A DNA stretch of 64,000 nt, from the NCBI GenBank assembly GCA_905183005.1, contig CAJJDO010000037.1, positions 431,140 to 495,139 on the forward strand, in the 5' to 3' direction. The notes beneath the pieces are model-generated. The model was given only the letters and a program-made list of their open reading frames with translations. It was not told the DNA's origin and ran no database searches. Position numbers and translations under genes: made by a program. Of the stretch, positions 1-11,788 are shown in pieces (positions within the stretch are counted from its first letter, which is position 1; each line of letters begins with the position of its first letter). The stretch comes from Paramecium pentaurelia (Eukaryota > Ciliophora > Oligohymenophorea > Peniculida > Parameciidae).

Positions 1-333
1 AATAATTTTCAGCTTTAAAAGTTAATAATTTTAATTGTTTTAATTAAAATTTGTTATAAATACTTAAATGACAAATTCTTTTCTCAATCTTTGATGATTA
101 ATTCTATACACTTCTCTAAATATTTAATTATTAATCAAATAGGAGACATAATATATTCATATTTTATGTAAATTTTATAAGATAAATATTATTAATATTA
201 TATGCAACTTCTAATATTCTTCTATGTTTTATAGAATACAATTATGCTTAGATGTTAAAACTTAAGTTTAAAATACTTAAACAATCTATAATTCAAAAGG
301 ATAAAATATATAAAATTAATTTTATATTTATTG
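1..333. other. left-edge non-coding stretch
   Basis: AT-rich sequence before the first gene. I see no telomeric repeat, tRNA or ORF with protein-like composition. It should contain the promoter of the cyclic-nucleotide-binding gene that starts at 334, but no recognisable element stands out. Confidence 0.6.
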
Positions 334-2247
334 ATGAAATAAACTAATTAAAAGCTAAATCAGTAAGACTAATTACTGAAATAATAGCTATAAAATGAAG
401 CTTTATTGTCTTAAGCACTTGAATATTTCATCAATCCAAAATAATAAAATGAATAATTAGTAGATTCATTGCTTTAGATTTAATTTTTTAAAAACAATTG
501 TCCTGAGGGAACTCGACTTCAAGATTTTGTTATTCAAACTATAAAATATGCAAAATATGAGTGTTTTCCTTATGGATAAATAGTTTTCAATTATGGAGAA
601 TTTGGTGATAAGATGTACATTATATTGAAAGGCTAAGCTGGTGTTTACATCCCTAAATCAAAAGAATAAATTCAAGAAGAGTTGGCTTAAAATAATCTTA
701 AAAAAAGCAAGAGATTGCTTTTCATAGATGACGCATTGTATGAAAATAGATAGAATCCTATTTACTATTAAGAGGGAGTATATAGATTCCATAAAGTATA
801 TCATAATGAAATACACTATAGGTATTTTAATACATATCTGGATAATGCTTTGGAGATGTGGCATTAACCTCTGATAAACCTAGAACGGCTAGTTTGATAG
901 CAATATCAGATTTCTTACATTGTATATCAATTAATCGTGCTCAATATAAATTAATATGTGAGAAGGCTATTTAAGAATAAAAGAAGGCAATGAGTTTATA
1001 TACTAAAATATTTCCTGGAATTTAACCATTTAGTATTACAAAATTTGTATAATATTTAAGACCAATCAAATTTACATCATAATCTATTATATGGTAAGTA
1101 GGAGATGAACCTTAATATCTATTAATTATTGTTAGTGGAAGAGTTGATATCTATACCAAAATTGATGAATAAAAGGCATTTAAGAATAAAGTAATACCTA
1201 AAAATAAATTTAACATAGTACTCAAAAAGATTGTAGTATATATATTATTGTTATTTATAGCTTAGTTCAATAACAGATGGAGGAATTGTTGGTTAAGAAG
1301 AAATTATTGAAGAATTACCTTAAAGAAAGTACAATTGTCAATGTGTTGATAATACTAGTGCATATTATGTAGAAGCTGAGGAATTCAGAAAAATAAGGAA
1401 GAATTTTCCAGATATTGTTAATCTTTTAAAAGAATTTCAAGAAAAAAATAATTAATATATATCTTTAAGATATTAATAAATAATGTAAAGTATTTAAAAT
1501 TATTAATAATCTAACATTAATACTACATAAAATTAATAGACTTCAATACCATTTGATGAACTTTTAGATGTATAACAAAGACACTTAGATTAATCTAAAG
1601 TTTTAAGATCTGAAAATAAAAAACTCTTAAGTCTTTCTTAAAGTGTAAAAAAAAAATAAGAGGCATTCCAATAAAAATATAAAGATAAAATGTAAAAAGA
1701 TTTTTTTGTACCAAATTCTGAATTACACTAAAATATTTAATAAAAATAAGAAAAGCTTTTTTATATTAATAATAGACATTTACAATAAAAAAGTAAATAA
1801 GAATTGAGTCTCTCTAATGAAATTAAAAACTTTAAATTGAATTTGTCTAAATCTTAATCTAAATTTAATTAATCTGAAGAGAACTTTGAGAATATAATTT
1901 CTTTTTAACATTAATATTAATTAACTGATGGATCTTCACTGTCTCCATCTAGATTATTATAATTTAATCAATCACCAAGAAGGGACTCTTTAAAGAAACA
2001 TCAAATTTTACTAAATATGTAAACATCAAATAAGCCAAATAATTTTAATAAACATAATTCTTTATCACTTCGCCATATCAATAGTCTTCATTCTTAAAGT
2101 AATATAAAAAAAGGAATTAAAACTGATTAAAGCATTCTTAATGAATAATAGCATCAATAGTTGTTCATTACATCTTGTAGAAACAAATACGAAAAATCTC
2201 CTAAATCATTTCCTAAATTATTGTCAATAGAAGATGACAACAATTGA
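334..2247 (+). CDS. cyclic nucleotide-binding domain protein
   Basis: A protein of about 620 aa that probably senses cAMP or cGMP in the cytosol. With TAA/TAG read as Gln it starts at ATG 334 and ends at TGA 2245-2247. Two CNBD-like units are visible. The first (about residues 75-190) has the beta-roll pattern NYGEFGDKMYIILKG and then FGDVALTSDKPRTASLIA, the phosphate-binding-cassette region, where the usual R.A.L is R-T-A-S-L. The second (about 215-300) carries FTSQSIIWQVGDEPQYLLII. The C-terminal 300 residues are Q/N/S-rich and probably disordered. A 26-nt intron at 796-821 is required to join the two halves of the first domain; a second is 1233-1260 (or 1236-1260). There is no kinase or channel domain, so it may be a regulatory subunit-like or orphan CNBD protein. 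Confidence 0.85.
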
Positions 2248-3675
2248 TTTATAAGCTTTTATTCTTTTAATAAATATATTTTACTTTTATAAATTATAAG
2301 TTGATCTTTTTCAACATAAACGTAAAAGAGTTGACCTTCAAAAATATTCTTTATTCTTCTAATTGATTGTCTCTCTAATCATATGCCTATAATATTATTA
2401 CAAATTCTTATACTTAATATTAAAGTTTGTTAATTTTCGTTGAAATTTTTAATTTAATTTTGTGATTATATATAAATTACTTTAATATTTTTGACTATGA
2501 CCTGTTAATTATCAAAAACAAAAATATGTAAAGAGGTATTAATAAAATACTCAATAAAAATTATGTGATTTTTTAACATCAATTAGAACTTACTATTGTC
2601 AAACAGAAAGTTAACAACGTTTCAAAATTAAAATCAACAGGAAAATAATTAAATTAAATTTTATAATTTTCATTTCGCTTGTCTAAAAAGAAGAAATTTA
2701 TAAGATAACGTTATTTATTTATGAAACACTTTAATGTTTTTTATTTACAATTTTTAATAAAAAATTAATATTTTATATGTTTTTTAAATCAAATTATAAA
2801 AATACTTTATGAATAAATTTATTAAAATTCTAACCGTATTATATTATAAATCAAGCCATTAGGGATTTACAAACTATATTAACATAGTTAAATTAAAAAA
2901 ATTACAATTTATTGTGGTTAAGATAATAAAATTATTGTTTAGAAGTGTATCCTAATTTATAGGATATTAAAAATAATTCAATAGTATACTTAATTCTATT
3001 GGTAAACAATATGAAATTATGATATTAAAATTGAGGAATATTAAATTACAAACAAAAATGATTATTATTAAGTAATATTATGGTTTAGATTTGTTAAAAT
3101 GTTAATAAGAATAAATAATAGTAAAATATCCATTAGTATTTATAATACATTAATGATAAAGTTTATATATACAACTGTAGCGATAAAATTAGGCATATAC
3201 AAACTTGAGCTTCCAATTTTCAACTAAGAATATTAATTGGCTATAAGTTATAGGAATGTAGGCCCTCAGTTATTAAAAGGAATTTTATAAAGACATTAAA
3301 ATTATAAAAGATTTAGTTAAATTGAACTAAAAAATATTTTCTTCTATTTTATGAGATAATCTTACAATTTATTTTGAAAATTAAATAAATTTATCTTAAA
3401 AAGGTGAAAAATAATGAGCATCTTAATTCAAATAGAGTATATTTAAAATTAATATAGTATAAAAATATTTGAATAATTTCTAATATTGTTAAATTATTTT
3501 TATCATTCTTTTCTTGAAATTTTTGAATTATTCTCATTTGAGGAGATCTAATAATAATTTTTGACTATATGAAGCTTAAATTTGAGAAAAGAAATAAATT
3601 TGAATTCTTTGTCATACATGAATTATAATTTTTTGTTATAATTGAGTTTGAATAAAAAATTTAAATTGAAGAGAA
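2248..3675. other. intergenic, nothing recognised
   Basis: About 1.4 kb of low-complexity AT-rich sequence between two plus-strand genes. All frames contain scattered TGA codons and I see no protein-like reading, tRNA or repeat. It is longer than the usual gap in this window, so a decayed gene or a non-coding RNA cannot be excluded. Confidence 0.5.
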
Positions 3676-5151
3676 ATGAGAAATGAATATGAATAATATT
3701 ATGAAACTAAAAACTAATTACTTGGATAGGGAGCATTTTCTTAAGTATTTTTAGGCGTTAAAAAATCAAATTAATAACAAGTTGCTGTCAAAATTAGTAA
3801 TAGAAATGTTGCTATTTGTCAATAGGAGAAAATGATCCTCCTACAATTATCTTAATTTAAACATTAAAATGTAATTTAATTGTTTGATATTTTTGATTAA
3901 CCTGAAGCTCTATATATAGTTTAAGAATATTGTCCTGGTGGTACATTATATGAAATGATGATTACTAAATCATTTACTGAAGAATAAATAGTTAACATAG
4001 CACTTTAAATTGCAAGTGGATTAAACTTTTTACATAGTAAAAATATTGTACATAGAGATATTAAACCTGAGAATATTCTAAGATATGTTGATAACCAAGG
4101 TTTTGAAATCTATAAAATAACGAATTTCGGTTTGAGTAGTGTGAAATTGGAAAGAATGACTACAACTAAAGTTGGAACAGCTCATTATGTTGCTCCAGAA
4201 ATATTATCCAAATAACAATATGACAAATCTGTTGATATTTGGGCATTAGGGTTAATTATTGATGAATTAATACATAAAACACCCTTTTATAATGGAGATA
4301 CTGAAGAAGAAGTATTTGGTAAAATAAAATCAATTAATTACATTATAAGAGATAAATAATATGCAAAACCTGCAATTTTAGATAATAAAAAGAATCTTAT
4401 CAAAAATATATTAATTAATTCTATTTAAAAGGATCCCAAATTAAGAAAAGATTTAAATTGGATTATATAGACTTTAAATGAGTATTAATAACAAACTCCA
4501 CATTCTAGTTATCAAAAGAATAATAGAAATTTATCTCTAAATTCTCAAACTACATCATGTGAATAAACATAAATTTCATAAATACCTGTTTATTCTGTAG
4601 ATTTATAGTAAGAAGATGAATGTCCATATCATTTATAACCAATCAAATATAAAATACCAGGAGGAGATGATAATATTATCACAAATGCTTGTCAAAAATG
4701 TTTATAAAGTTATGGGATATTTTATTATTCTGAGTTTCAATAATATTTGAGATAAACAAATGTTGAATTAGTTTCTTTTTCAATAGAATTATATTTTTCT
4801 CAAAATGAAATAATAATTGAAGCACTTAAACTTTTAAATCAATTTAAATTTATGTAAGAAAAGGAGAATTTAATTTCTGAATTGAGGAATATAGTTGTCA
4901 AACATAATTAAATTTTGAGATTGGAATATATTTAATATTAAGATGATATATAATCTATGAACGTTAATGCAAAATGGATTAATGATGCCTTAAAAATTAA
5001 TTAAAAAATATCTAAAGACATGCCAAATAAAATAATTTAGTACTTAATTTCAAGATGTCAAGAGAGAAAATAAATTTCACTCTAAGAATGTAGGCAATTT
5101 ATCAAAGAATAACTTAAATTACTATAATAATATTTAGTATCTTTATTATGA
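3676..5151 (+). CDS. Ser/Thr protein kinase with NFG instead of DFG
   Basis: Intronless 491-aa protein. The N-terminal kinase domain spans about residues 5-265: glycine loop LGQGAFSQV, ATP lysine in VAVK (K39), catalytic loop HRDIKPEN (D128), activation segment with GTAHYVAPE, and DIWALG of helix F. The Mg-binding motif reads T-N-F-G-L-S: the DFG aspartate is replaced by Asn (N150, codon AAT at 4123-4125), so catalysis may be weak, altered or absent. The C-terminal 220 residues have several Cys (CQKC) and a Gln-rich coiled region and match no family I know. The layout resembles ULK/NEK/CAMK-like ciliate kinases, but I cannot place the subfamily. The start is the first ATG after an upstream stop and sits 8 codons before the glycine loop. 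Confidence 0.88.
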
Positions 5152-5618
5152 ATACTATTTATAAAAATAATTAATAATTTCAAATGAAGATATCCTAAAA
5201 AAAGAATATTCTGTTATATCTGCTATTAATTAGCAATTCATTATTTTGAATAATAAAAATATGAAACTATCTTTTGTAATTGTTGCTTACAACCAACCAA
5301 AAGAGATCTTTCCAATTAATCTAATTAAATCAAATTATTGAACTTAAATTCTAATCAATTTCAAAACTATTAATTAGATTTTGTTCTGGTTTTTTCTTTA
5401 GAAATATATCTTCATTTCCTTAATGATTACTATTTATTTATGATTTGAATTAAATATAGAGTTATAATAGTTTATAAATAACTGAATTTTTAAATGTACT
5501 ATTTAAAAAAGCAGATATATAAAAAACTTATTAACATAAAAAATAAATATCTGACTATTAAGTTGGAGATTCATTATTTAGTGATATAAACATAGGGTAA
5601 TTTTGAATATAAATAAAA
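5152..5618. other. convergent intergenic gap with a Cys-containing ORF fragment
   Basis: The gap lies between the kinase gene (plus) and the RhoGEF gene (minus). From about 5206 to 5453 the plus strand has an open frame with no ATG containing CYIC and, later, CNCC, like half of a zinc knuckle. There is no start codon, upstream TGA codons close it, and nothing joins it to the kinase through a plausible small intron. It is most likely chance or a decayed fragment. Confidence 0.35.
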
Positions 5619-8600
5619 TCAATTTAAACCATAAGCTATTTGTTTTGTGAATTCCTATAATTACTTATATTCAAGAATCAATGATTTTATCTAATGAATT
5701 TAATTAAATAATTTACTTCAAAAGAAAATTATGTTTTAAATGATAATTTTACAGATTCAATGATACAAGAAAATTCTGTTGTACAAGCCTTCATTTCGGA
5801 CAGCATTTCATATTGACATTTATAAATTAATAATTTATTATAAGGGTTCAGAATATGAAATCCATTATAATTTAATCCAATAAAAATATTACTATTAATT
5901 TAAATATTAAAATGTATTTAAATTAGTTGGATAGTTTATTTATTGCATTCAACAAAAAATTATTGCATTCCAAAAAGAGAATTATTTTTAAATAAATTCA
6001 TAATCAATAATTAGGCTAATTGTGATATAGATGTGTTAGATTTTTTGTTCTATTAATTTGATGATAATTAATCTTCTTTTTAAATTTATTTTAACCACAA
6101 TTATAAAGAATTGATATTATTAACTATTTCTTTTAACCAAATTTCTACTTTTTTGCTTTTTAAATAATTCTTAGGTATTACTTTATACATTAGAGAAGAT
6201 ATTTAATCTTGAGTTATGTTTATTGAATAAAAGTATAAGGCTGTTATCAAACAATATTCATTAAATGTATATTGAAATTTTTCATTTCTTATTTCCCATA
6301 TTATTTCATGTATTATATAATTAAGTCTTTATTGATCCTAATTGTAATCAGCTTCTTCCTATTTCCATGATAAATAGGAGTATTTTCTAAATATAAACTA
6401 GAATTTCTATTAATTATTAAATATTTTCTTTAAAGTATTAATCAAACCTGTATTTTATTATGTATGAGCATCTAATATAGATGATATTTTTTCATCGTCA
6501 TCAATAACTCTTTGATCTTGATTCTAATCAACAATAAATAATCTAAAATCAAGCCATTATTTTAATCCTACAAATTTAGCAACTTCATTTTTTATAAATA
6601 ATGTTAAAGTTTACTTTTTAAATCCAACAATTATTGTTCTATCATCCATTAAGTTTACATTTATAAAATATGGTTGTTTAGTAGCATCTTATCCAATTAC
6701 AATTGAATTATCTTGTTCAATAATTGTTAAACTCTATCTTTAAAATGATGCTTTTGCTGCTTATATGATAACTGTTGACTTTCTTTTCATTATCATTGAT
6801 TAAAGTAAATTAGGTTAAATATCAGGAGAAAATTGACTCTACAATATCATTTTCCTGATATCTTCCTCATCTAATTTAGATTATGGATTTTAATTCTATT
6901 TATTAGGAATCTTAAAGAAATCTTAATTTAAATTTAATAGTTCCGAAATCTATTTTTAATATTCACTTGTATTTTAACATTTAGTAGAATTCAATACTGA
7001 TGATAAGAATTTTTCAATTAATAATTTTCTCTCATCTATTACTTTTGAATCAATTGAATGAAACCAATTTAATGTTGATAACACTGGCATTTTTAAATTT
7101 GAATCATATTTATTTACAATAGATTATAAAGAAACTATTTAACTGTATCTTACAAATATCTTAGTTTGATATTCTTAAATTAATATTTATACTATATAGA
7201 CTGTATAAGGATTAGATTTAATATTTCTTATTTCTGTACCAACAATAATCACCTTTATTTCATAATCATTATTCGATTAATTTTATTCTTTTGAATTATC
7301 ACAAACATCAACTAGATTACTTGTTGATTTTCTTAATTTTTCCATATTGATTTACTTTTCTTTAAGTTTTTAGATAATGTCTTAAATTTTTGCTATTAAT
7401 TATATTTTTGATTCATTATCTTGATTAATTATAATAATAGATTCAGTCTTATTGACTATTTCAAAAAAGTGTTCAAAATAATCTGTATTTTCTTTATCTT
7501 TAACATAAGATTGATAAGTTAATTGAAGATGAAAAATATAAACTTATTATCCATTTTATTTATTTTAAGCAAATAATAAAAGATTATTAAATGCATATAA
7601 AATTATATTATTCTATATTTTATCTGTATAAATAGAACAAAACTCTTCAAAATTAAATACTCTATTAGGTTCAACTATTATTAAATATTATCTAAATTAA
7701 TTTTAAAGTTCCATTAATTTTAATTATTCTAAATAAGCTTTAATTTAACTATTATTTTTATCATTTATTTATTAAAAAAGCTTTAAACATTATTCTATAT
7801 TTTTATAATCTGGATGATCTTTATTAGTATGTTTTAATAAATCTTTATATAATAAAATATATTTAGGTAATCTTTAAACAGGTTTAATCAAATAACTTTC
7901 AATATCTAAATTATTGAAGAAATTTGGTTATTTCTCTAACAAATTAATAAAAAAAGTTTGATAAACTTAGTTTGTACTAGAATAATGATCTCTCATTTTT
8001 TTAGAAGCTTAAAAGTCTTTACAATAATCAAAATAAAACTTAAAACCAGCCAATAAGTTAGAGATTTCATCCATAATTTTAGCATAAGGTTAATCTTTAA
8101 CACTCTACTCTTTCATTAAAAGAATTTTCAAAAATTCAAAGTTAAAATGATAAATACTATCCAAATTAAACATAAATTTCACATGATCTTGACATTAAAT
8201 CAAAGATAAAAGAGGCTTCTAAATATGTTCTCTGATAGAATTAAGATCATTAACATAATTTTTTTCTGTTTATATTAATTCATTTATTATATTTACCCTA
8301 TATCTATGTTATTTCTTTTGTTTTTTGTAAGGTTTAACAAATCTAAAATAATTTTAAATTTTTCTTATTTTACGAATATAAATTTCATCTTCTCGAATAA
8401 TCATAGGTGTTTTATTAATTAAAACAATCTTTGATTTAAATATATCATCTAACTAATTACTTTTATTTTAATTATTTAGAGATTATTGTATTTTTAATTA
8501 TTTTTAAATTTATTTAGAAAACTTACTCTGCATAACACTCATCATAATTCTATTATCAGCTGTTACTTCACTTTCTTAATTTGAGAGAGATCCAATTTCT

Positions 8601-9120
8601 AAATTCACTTAATCACCAAGTTCTTCATTTGATTCTTCATCATCTTCTGAATCTACTTGAGTAATTATAACAGTTCTAAATGAAGACTTATCAATTGAAT
8701 CATCCTTTTAAGAACTTTATTTATTTAAACTAAAGTTAATTTAACTTTATTTTAAAACCTCTTCATAATCTAATGGCTTTAAATAATCAAAATCTTTTTC
8801 AATTTCTACATTATTTTATTATATCAAATCACATTAGAGTAAAGTAGTAGTTTAAGTTTTAGTACTCAATACCTTAAATTCTACTTCTTCACAATCTTTA
8901 TCAGTTTCTTTCTTAATATCTTCTTCATCTGAATCAATAATTTGAGATTGATACTTCCTAAATAATAATAAAATAATATACACAATTACAGCTGGCTCTT
9001 AATAATTGGATTTTCTGAAGATAGAAAATTATTTACTTTACATTAATTCCCTTCCATCTACTTCCTCTTTACTAATATATTATTCCCTTTTTATTGTCTC
9101 ATTTTATAAATTTTCAACAT
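5619..9120 (-). CDS. RhoGEF with DH, PH, PX and FERM domains
   Basis: Predicted 1147-aa guanine-nucleotide exchange factor for a Rho-family GTPase, acting at membranes. The acidic N-terminus is followed by a DH domain (about residues 260-440, with LIKPVQRLPKYILLYKDLL, the conserved helix that contacts the GTPase), a PH-like segment (about 450-570), a PX domain (about 612-705, FVRYSQIVSL and ERKLLIEKFL) and a C-terminal FERM module (about 795-1147: ubiquitin-like F1, helical F2 with YTFNEYCLITALQFY, and F3 with FIGLNYNGFHIL). Two introns are needed: 8958-8989 (32 nt) and 5691-5716 (26 nt); the second rescues the end of F3 from a TGA. The start is ATG 9120; 9102 is an in-frame alternative. Domain names are inferred from pattern. 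The order differs from animal FARP proteins, which carry FERM first. Confidence 0.85.
5691..5716 (-). other. 26-nt intron in the RhoGEF gene
   Basis: On the minus strand it begins GTAAAT and ends CATTAG. Removing it keeps the FERM F3 lobe in frame to TGA at 5619; retaining it would end the protein early. It is typical of the introns throughout this window. Confidence 0.8.
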
Positions 9121-9327
9121 CTTAACTTTATTTCATTTATTATTAATATTACTAATTAAGATTGCTTTGTTATTATATTTAATTTAAATTATATGATTGT
9201 TCCTATTAATTAATTCCTTACCTATGATAAAGAATAAGAAATACATATGCTTATTTTTATTATTATTAATTTAATTTCTTATTAGAATATAAAAATGGAA
9301 ATATTCATTTTTATTAATATAGATAAA

Positions 9328-10650
9328 TCATTCTGTCATACATAAAGATGATACTATCATATTTAATTGAATTTGAAGTAAGTTTGTGCTGTCACACATC
9401 TCTCCAAATAATTTAACATATTTAAGTCCATAATCAGTTAATTTTGTGCATTTATTTTCAAATGTTTCTATAACTGACTTTAGACAATTCTAATTTAAAG
9501 CAAAATGATAATCTCCAGTCAATTTTAATGATTATTGTAATTCACCAAACTAAATAAATAATAAATAAATAATATTTACAATAGTATCAAAGTATGCTCT
9601 TGATTTGATTTCTTTTTCTAATTCAATGAAGTCTTCCAAATCACCAGTTTTATTATATCTATTTTAATAAAATAACAATTTGTTATCTCTTGAATCCCAT
9701 CTTGAAACATTCTATATTTTTTATTAAATTTTAAATACTTCATCATTCATAAAAAAGGCATCTTTGGGGCACATCTTTCTTTTTTCAAGGAATTTACGTC
9801 CCCAAAAGAATTCTTTAATAGTTTCACTTGTAAATGAAAGGTCACCCCATTGCATAACATTAGATTTTAATGTATTATCTCTGATAAATTCAAAATGTTC
9901 TTATAAAGTCTATGAAAAATCTCCAAGATCCACATTTTCTAAGAAAGTAACTGAAAATTCATCTCCTAAACATGTTCCAAGATTCTTTCCATTTACAATA
10001 TCGTCAGGTGGACAATATGTTCCCCAAGATGATTCATATGGATTAGCAGCTGACAATGCATAAATTCTATGATCTTTTGGTAGATTCACAAACATTGATC
10101 CAGATTCACATGTTTCCAAATAGAAAACAAGTTTGTTATATCTATTATTCTCAAACATATATTAAAAGGTTTCCATTAATTCTTATTCATAGAGATAAGA
10201 AGTTGGAAAAGCTATTAAACCTGGAGATCCATGATCTGAGAAATAAACGAAAATGTTATCTTCTCTTGTGGAATTAATAAATTTATGACCATCAGGTAAA
10301 TGATCATAATTTCCTTTCAATACATTGAGAAAGTTTGTTGGATTGACATCAGTCTTAGAGTAATCAATAACACAACCATCATAAACATTATCTGAAAATC
10401 CATCTTTATTAGGTTAATTATAAATGGCCCCTTTGTAGATGTTTTATCTGTTCTAAGCAATATCATCATATGCAAAAACAATCACATTTTCAGGAGAATA
10501 ACCATTTTTAATTAATGTTTTGTATGAATGACATACATCAGCTTGATGTCTGTAGTTGTAGAATGCATTTGAACCTGAAACCAATAATGCCCAATTTACA
10601 GCATTTACTTAAAACACTCCAATAGTCAACAATAACAATATATATTTCAT
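9328..10650 (-). CDS. legumain-type asparaginyl endopeptidase (C13 cysteine protease)
   Basis: A 430-aa secreted or lysosomal cysteine protease that would cleave after Asn/Asp. It has a cleavable signal peptide (MKYILLLLTIGVFQVNA), then NWALLVSGSNAFYNYRHQAD, the family's first beta-strand signature. The catalytic His lies in SDHGSPGLIAF and the catalytic Cys in LETCESGSMF. ANPYESSWGTYCPP and LGDEFSVTF complete the C13 core, and the C-terminal prodomain-like part has scattered Cys. A 30-nt intron at 9550-9579 (GTAAAT...TTTAG on the minus strand) is very likely, although it is in frame either way. Family length is about 430 residues, so it is complete. GPI8 is the related alternative, but there is no GPI8-type transmembrane tail. 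Confidence 0.92.
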
Positions 10651-11024
10651 TAAACTAATGGTTATTTAAATTTTGTTTTTCTTGTTTTTCATTACTATGT
10701 TGACGTCATTGTGATCATATATAGTAGTTTTTTAAATTGTATTTAATTCTTTAAACTAAACTCTAAAAAATGAAATAAAATAATAAATTTGGAAGATGAT
10801 TAGGAATTTTACTTAAGAATCAATAAATAGAAAATTTAATATAAATTTGATTGAAATTACAAAAAAAAATAAATATCACTCATGATTTTATTACTGTTCT
10901 TATTATTGTAGTAATTATTTTAGAAATATAATCTCACTTCTTAAGCTTTATTTTTATTGTTTCCAAATCATTTCTTTAGTTTAATATGCTTTCAAAATTT
11001 GTGTTGCATACAGATATAATTTAT
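10651..11024. other. intergenic with upstream region of the legumain gene
   Basis: An AT-rich gap. The only conspicuous element is the 8-bp palindrome at 10701-10708; the rest contains short open frames without family resemblance. Confidence 0.5.
10701..10708. promoter_or_regulatory. TGACGTCA palindrome (CRE-like)
   Basis: A perfect TGACGTCA, identical to the consensus bound by CREB/ATF bZIP proteins in other eukaryotes. It lies 51 bp upstream of the legumain start codon. Such a GC-containing 8-mer is unusual in this AT-rich gap, but one copy is weak evidence and I cannot show that it acts. Confidence 0.25.
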
Positions 11025-11756
11025 TCAATTATTATGAATCAAAATATTATGAATTTGATTACTATTATTTATTTTCAGATAAATATATTTATTTTTCTTA
11101 TTTTTATTCTTAATTTCTTGCTGATCTGCATACAACCAATTTCGTTCCTTCTCCTGTCCCAGCCTCTAATTAAAGTATTGTAAATTACATTTTTAATAAT
11201 TCCTTTTTTGAACATATTACCCTAATATTTCATTTAATGAGCTAAAAACATTCATACCTTTAGGATATTTTATTGATTTTTAAGATTATTATGATTTCTA
11301 ATTAGGACAATAATGTAAAGGACTCATTTAATTGACATTTTTTGCACTCTAAGGATGTTTCTATATTTCAGTGCTTTCTTCTACATTAATTTAAGGAGGT
11401 CTCTTTTTTTGAAAACTATTTCTGGCAGATAGTTGTTATTATGATAATAAAAGATAATTTAGACTATGATGTGGTTTTAAGTTTGATTTAATGGATTTCT
11501 CTTTACTACTATTAAGCACAGATATCAATTCATTTTTAACACTATAATTGGGTTCATTTGATAAAGATGGTTTAGAGATGAAATTTTTGAATTCATTATT
11601 ATTAATCGATCTACAATTCTTACTATTCTAATTCGATTTAGGCTTTGAATCATTTTAACTTTATTTCTTACTAAATCATAAAATTCTTACATTATTTGAT
11701 GAATTCTAAGACAATAATTTAGAAAGTGCTGTTATAGCTTTAGGTGTTATTTACAT
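11025..11756 (-). CDS. hypothetical protein
   Basis: About 235 aa with no recognised domain. It starts MQITPKAITALSKLL and is rich in Asn, Ser, Lys and Gln, probably largely disordered, ending in a basic stretch after WLYADQQEIKNK. An in-frame TGA near 11680 must be removed. A 24-nt intron beginning GTAAGA and ending TAAG restores the frame and keeps the codon phase of both exons, but an AAG acceptor is less common than TAG, so the exon boundary is uncertain. It lies 32 bp downstream of the Tudor-SN gene on the same strand. Confidence 0.55.
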
Positions 11757-11788
11757 AAATTTATTATATTATTTTAAAATACAATTCA

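Noticed and set aside
9764..10063. Plus-strand standard-code ORF of 99 aa
   Set aside because: It is antisense to the legumain gene, whose catalytic motifs and signal peptide are on the minus strand. Several other such ORFs (for example 12391-12660, 19837-20037, 34283-34489, 40799-41059) are likewise shadows of real genes.
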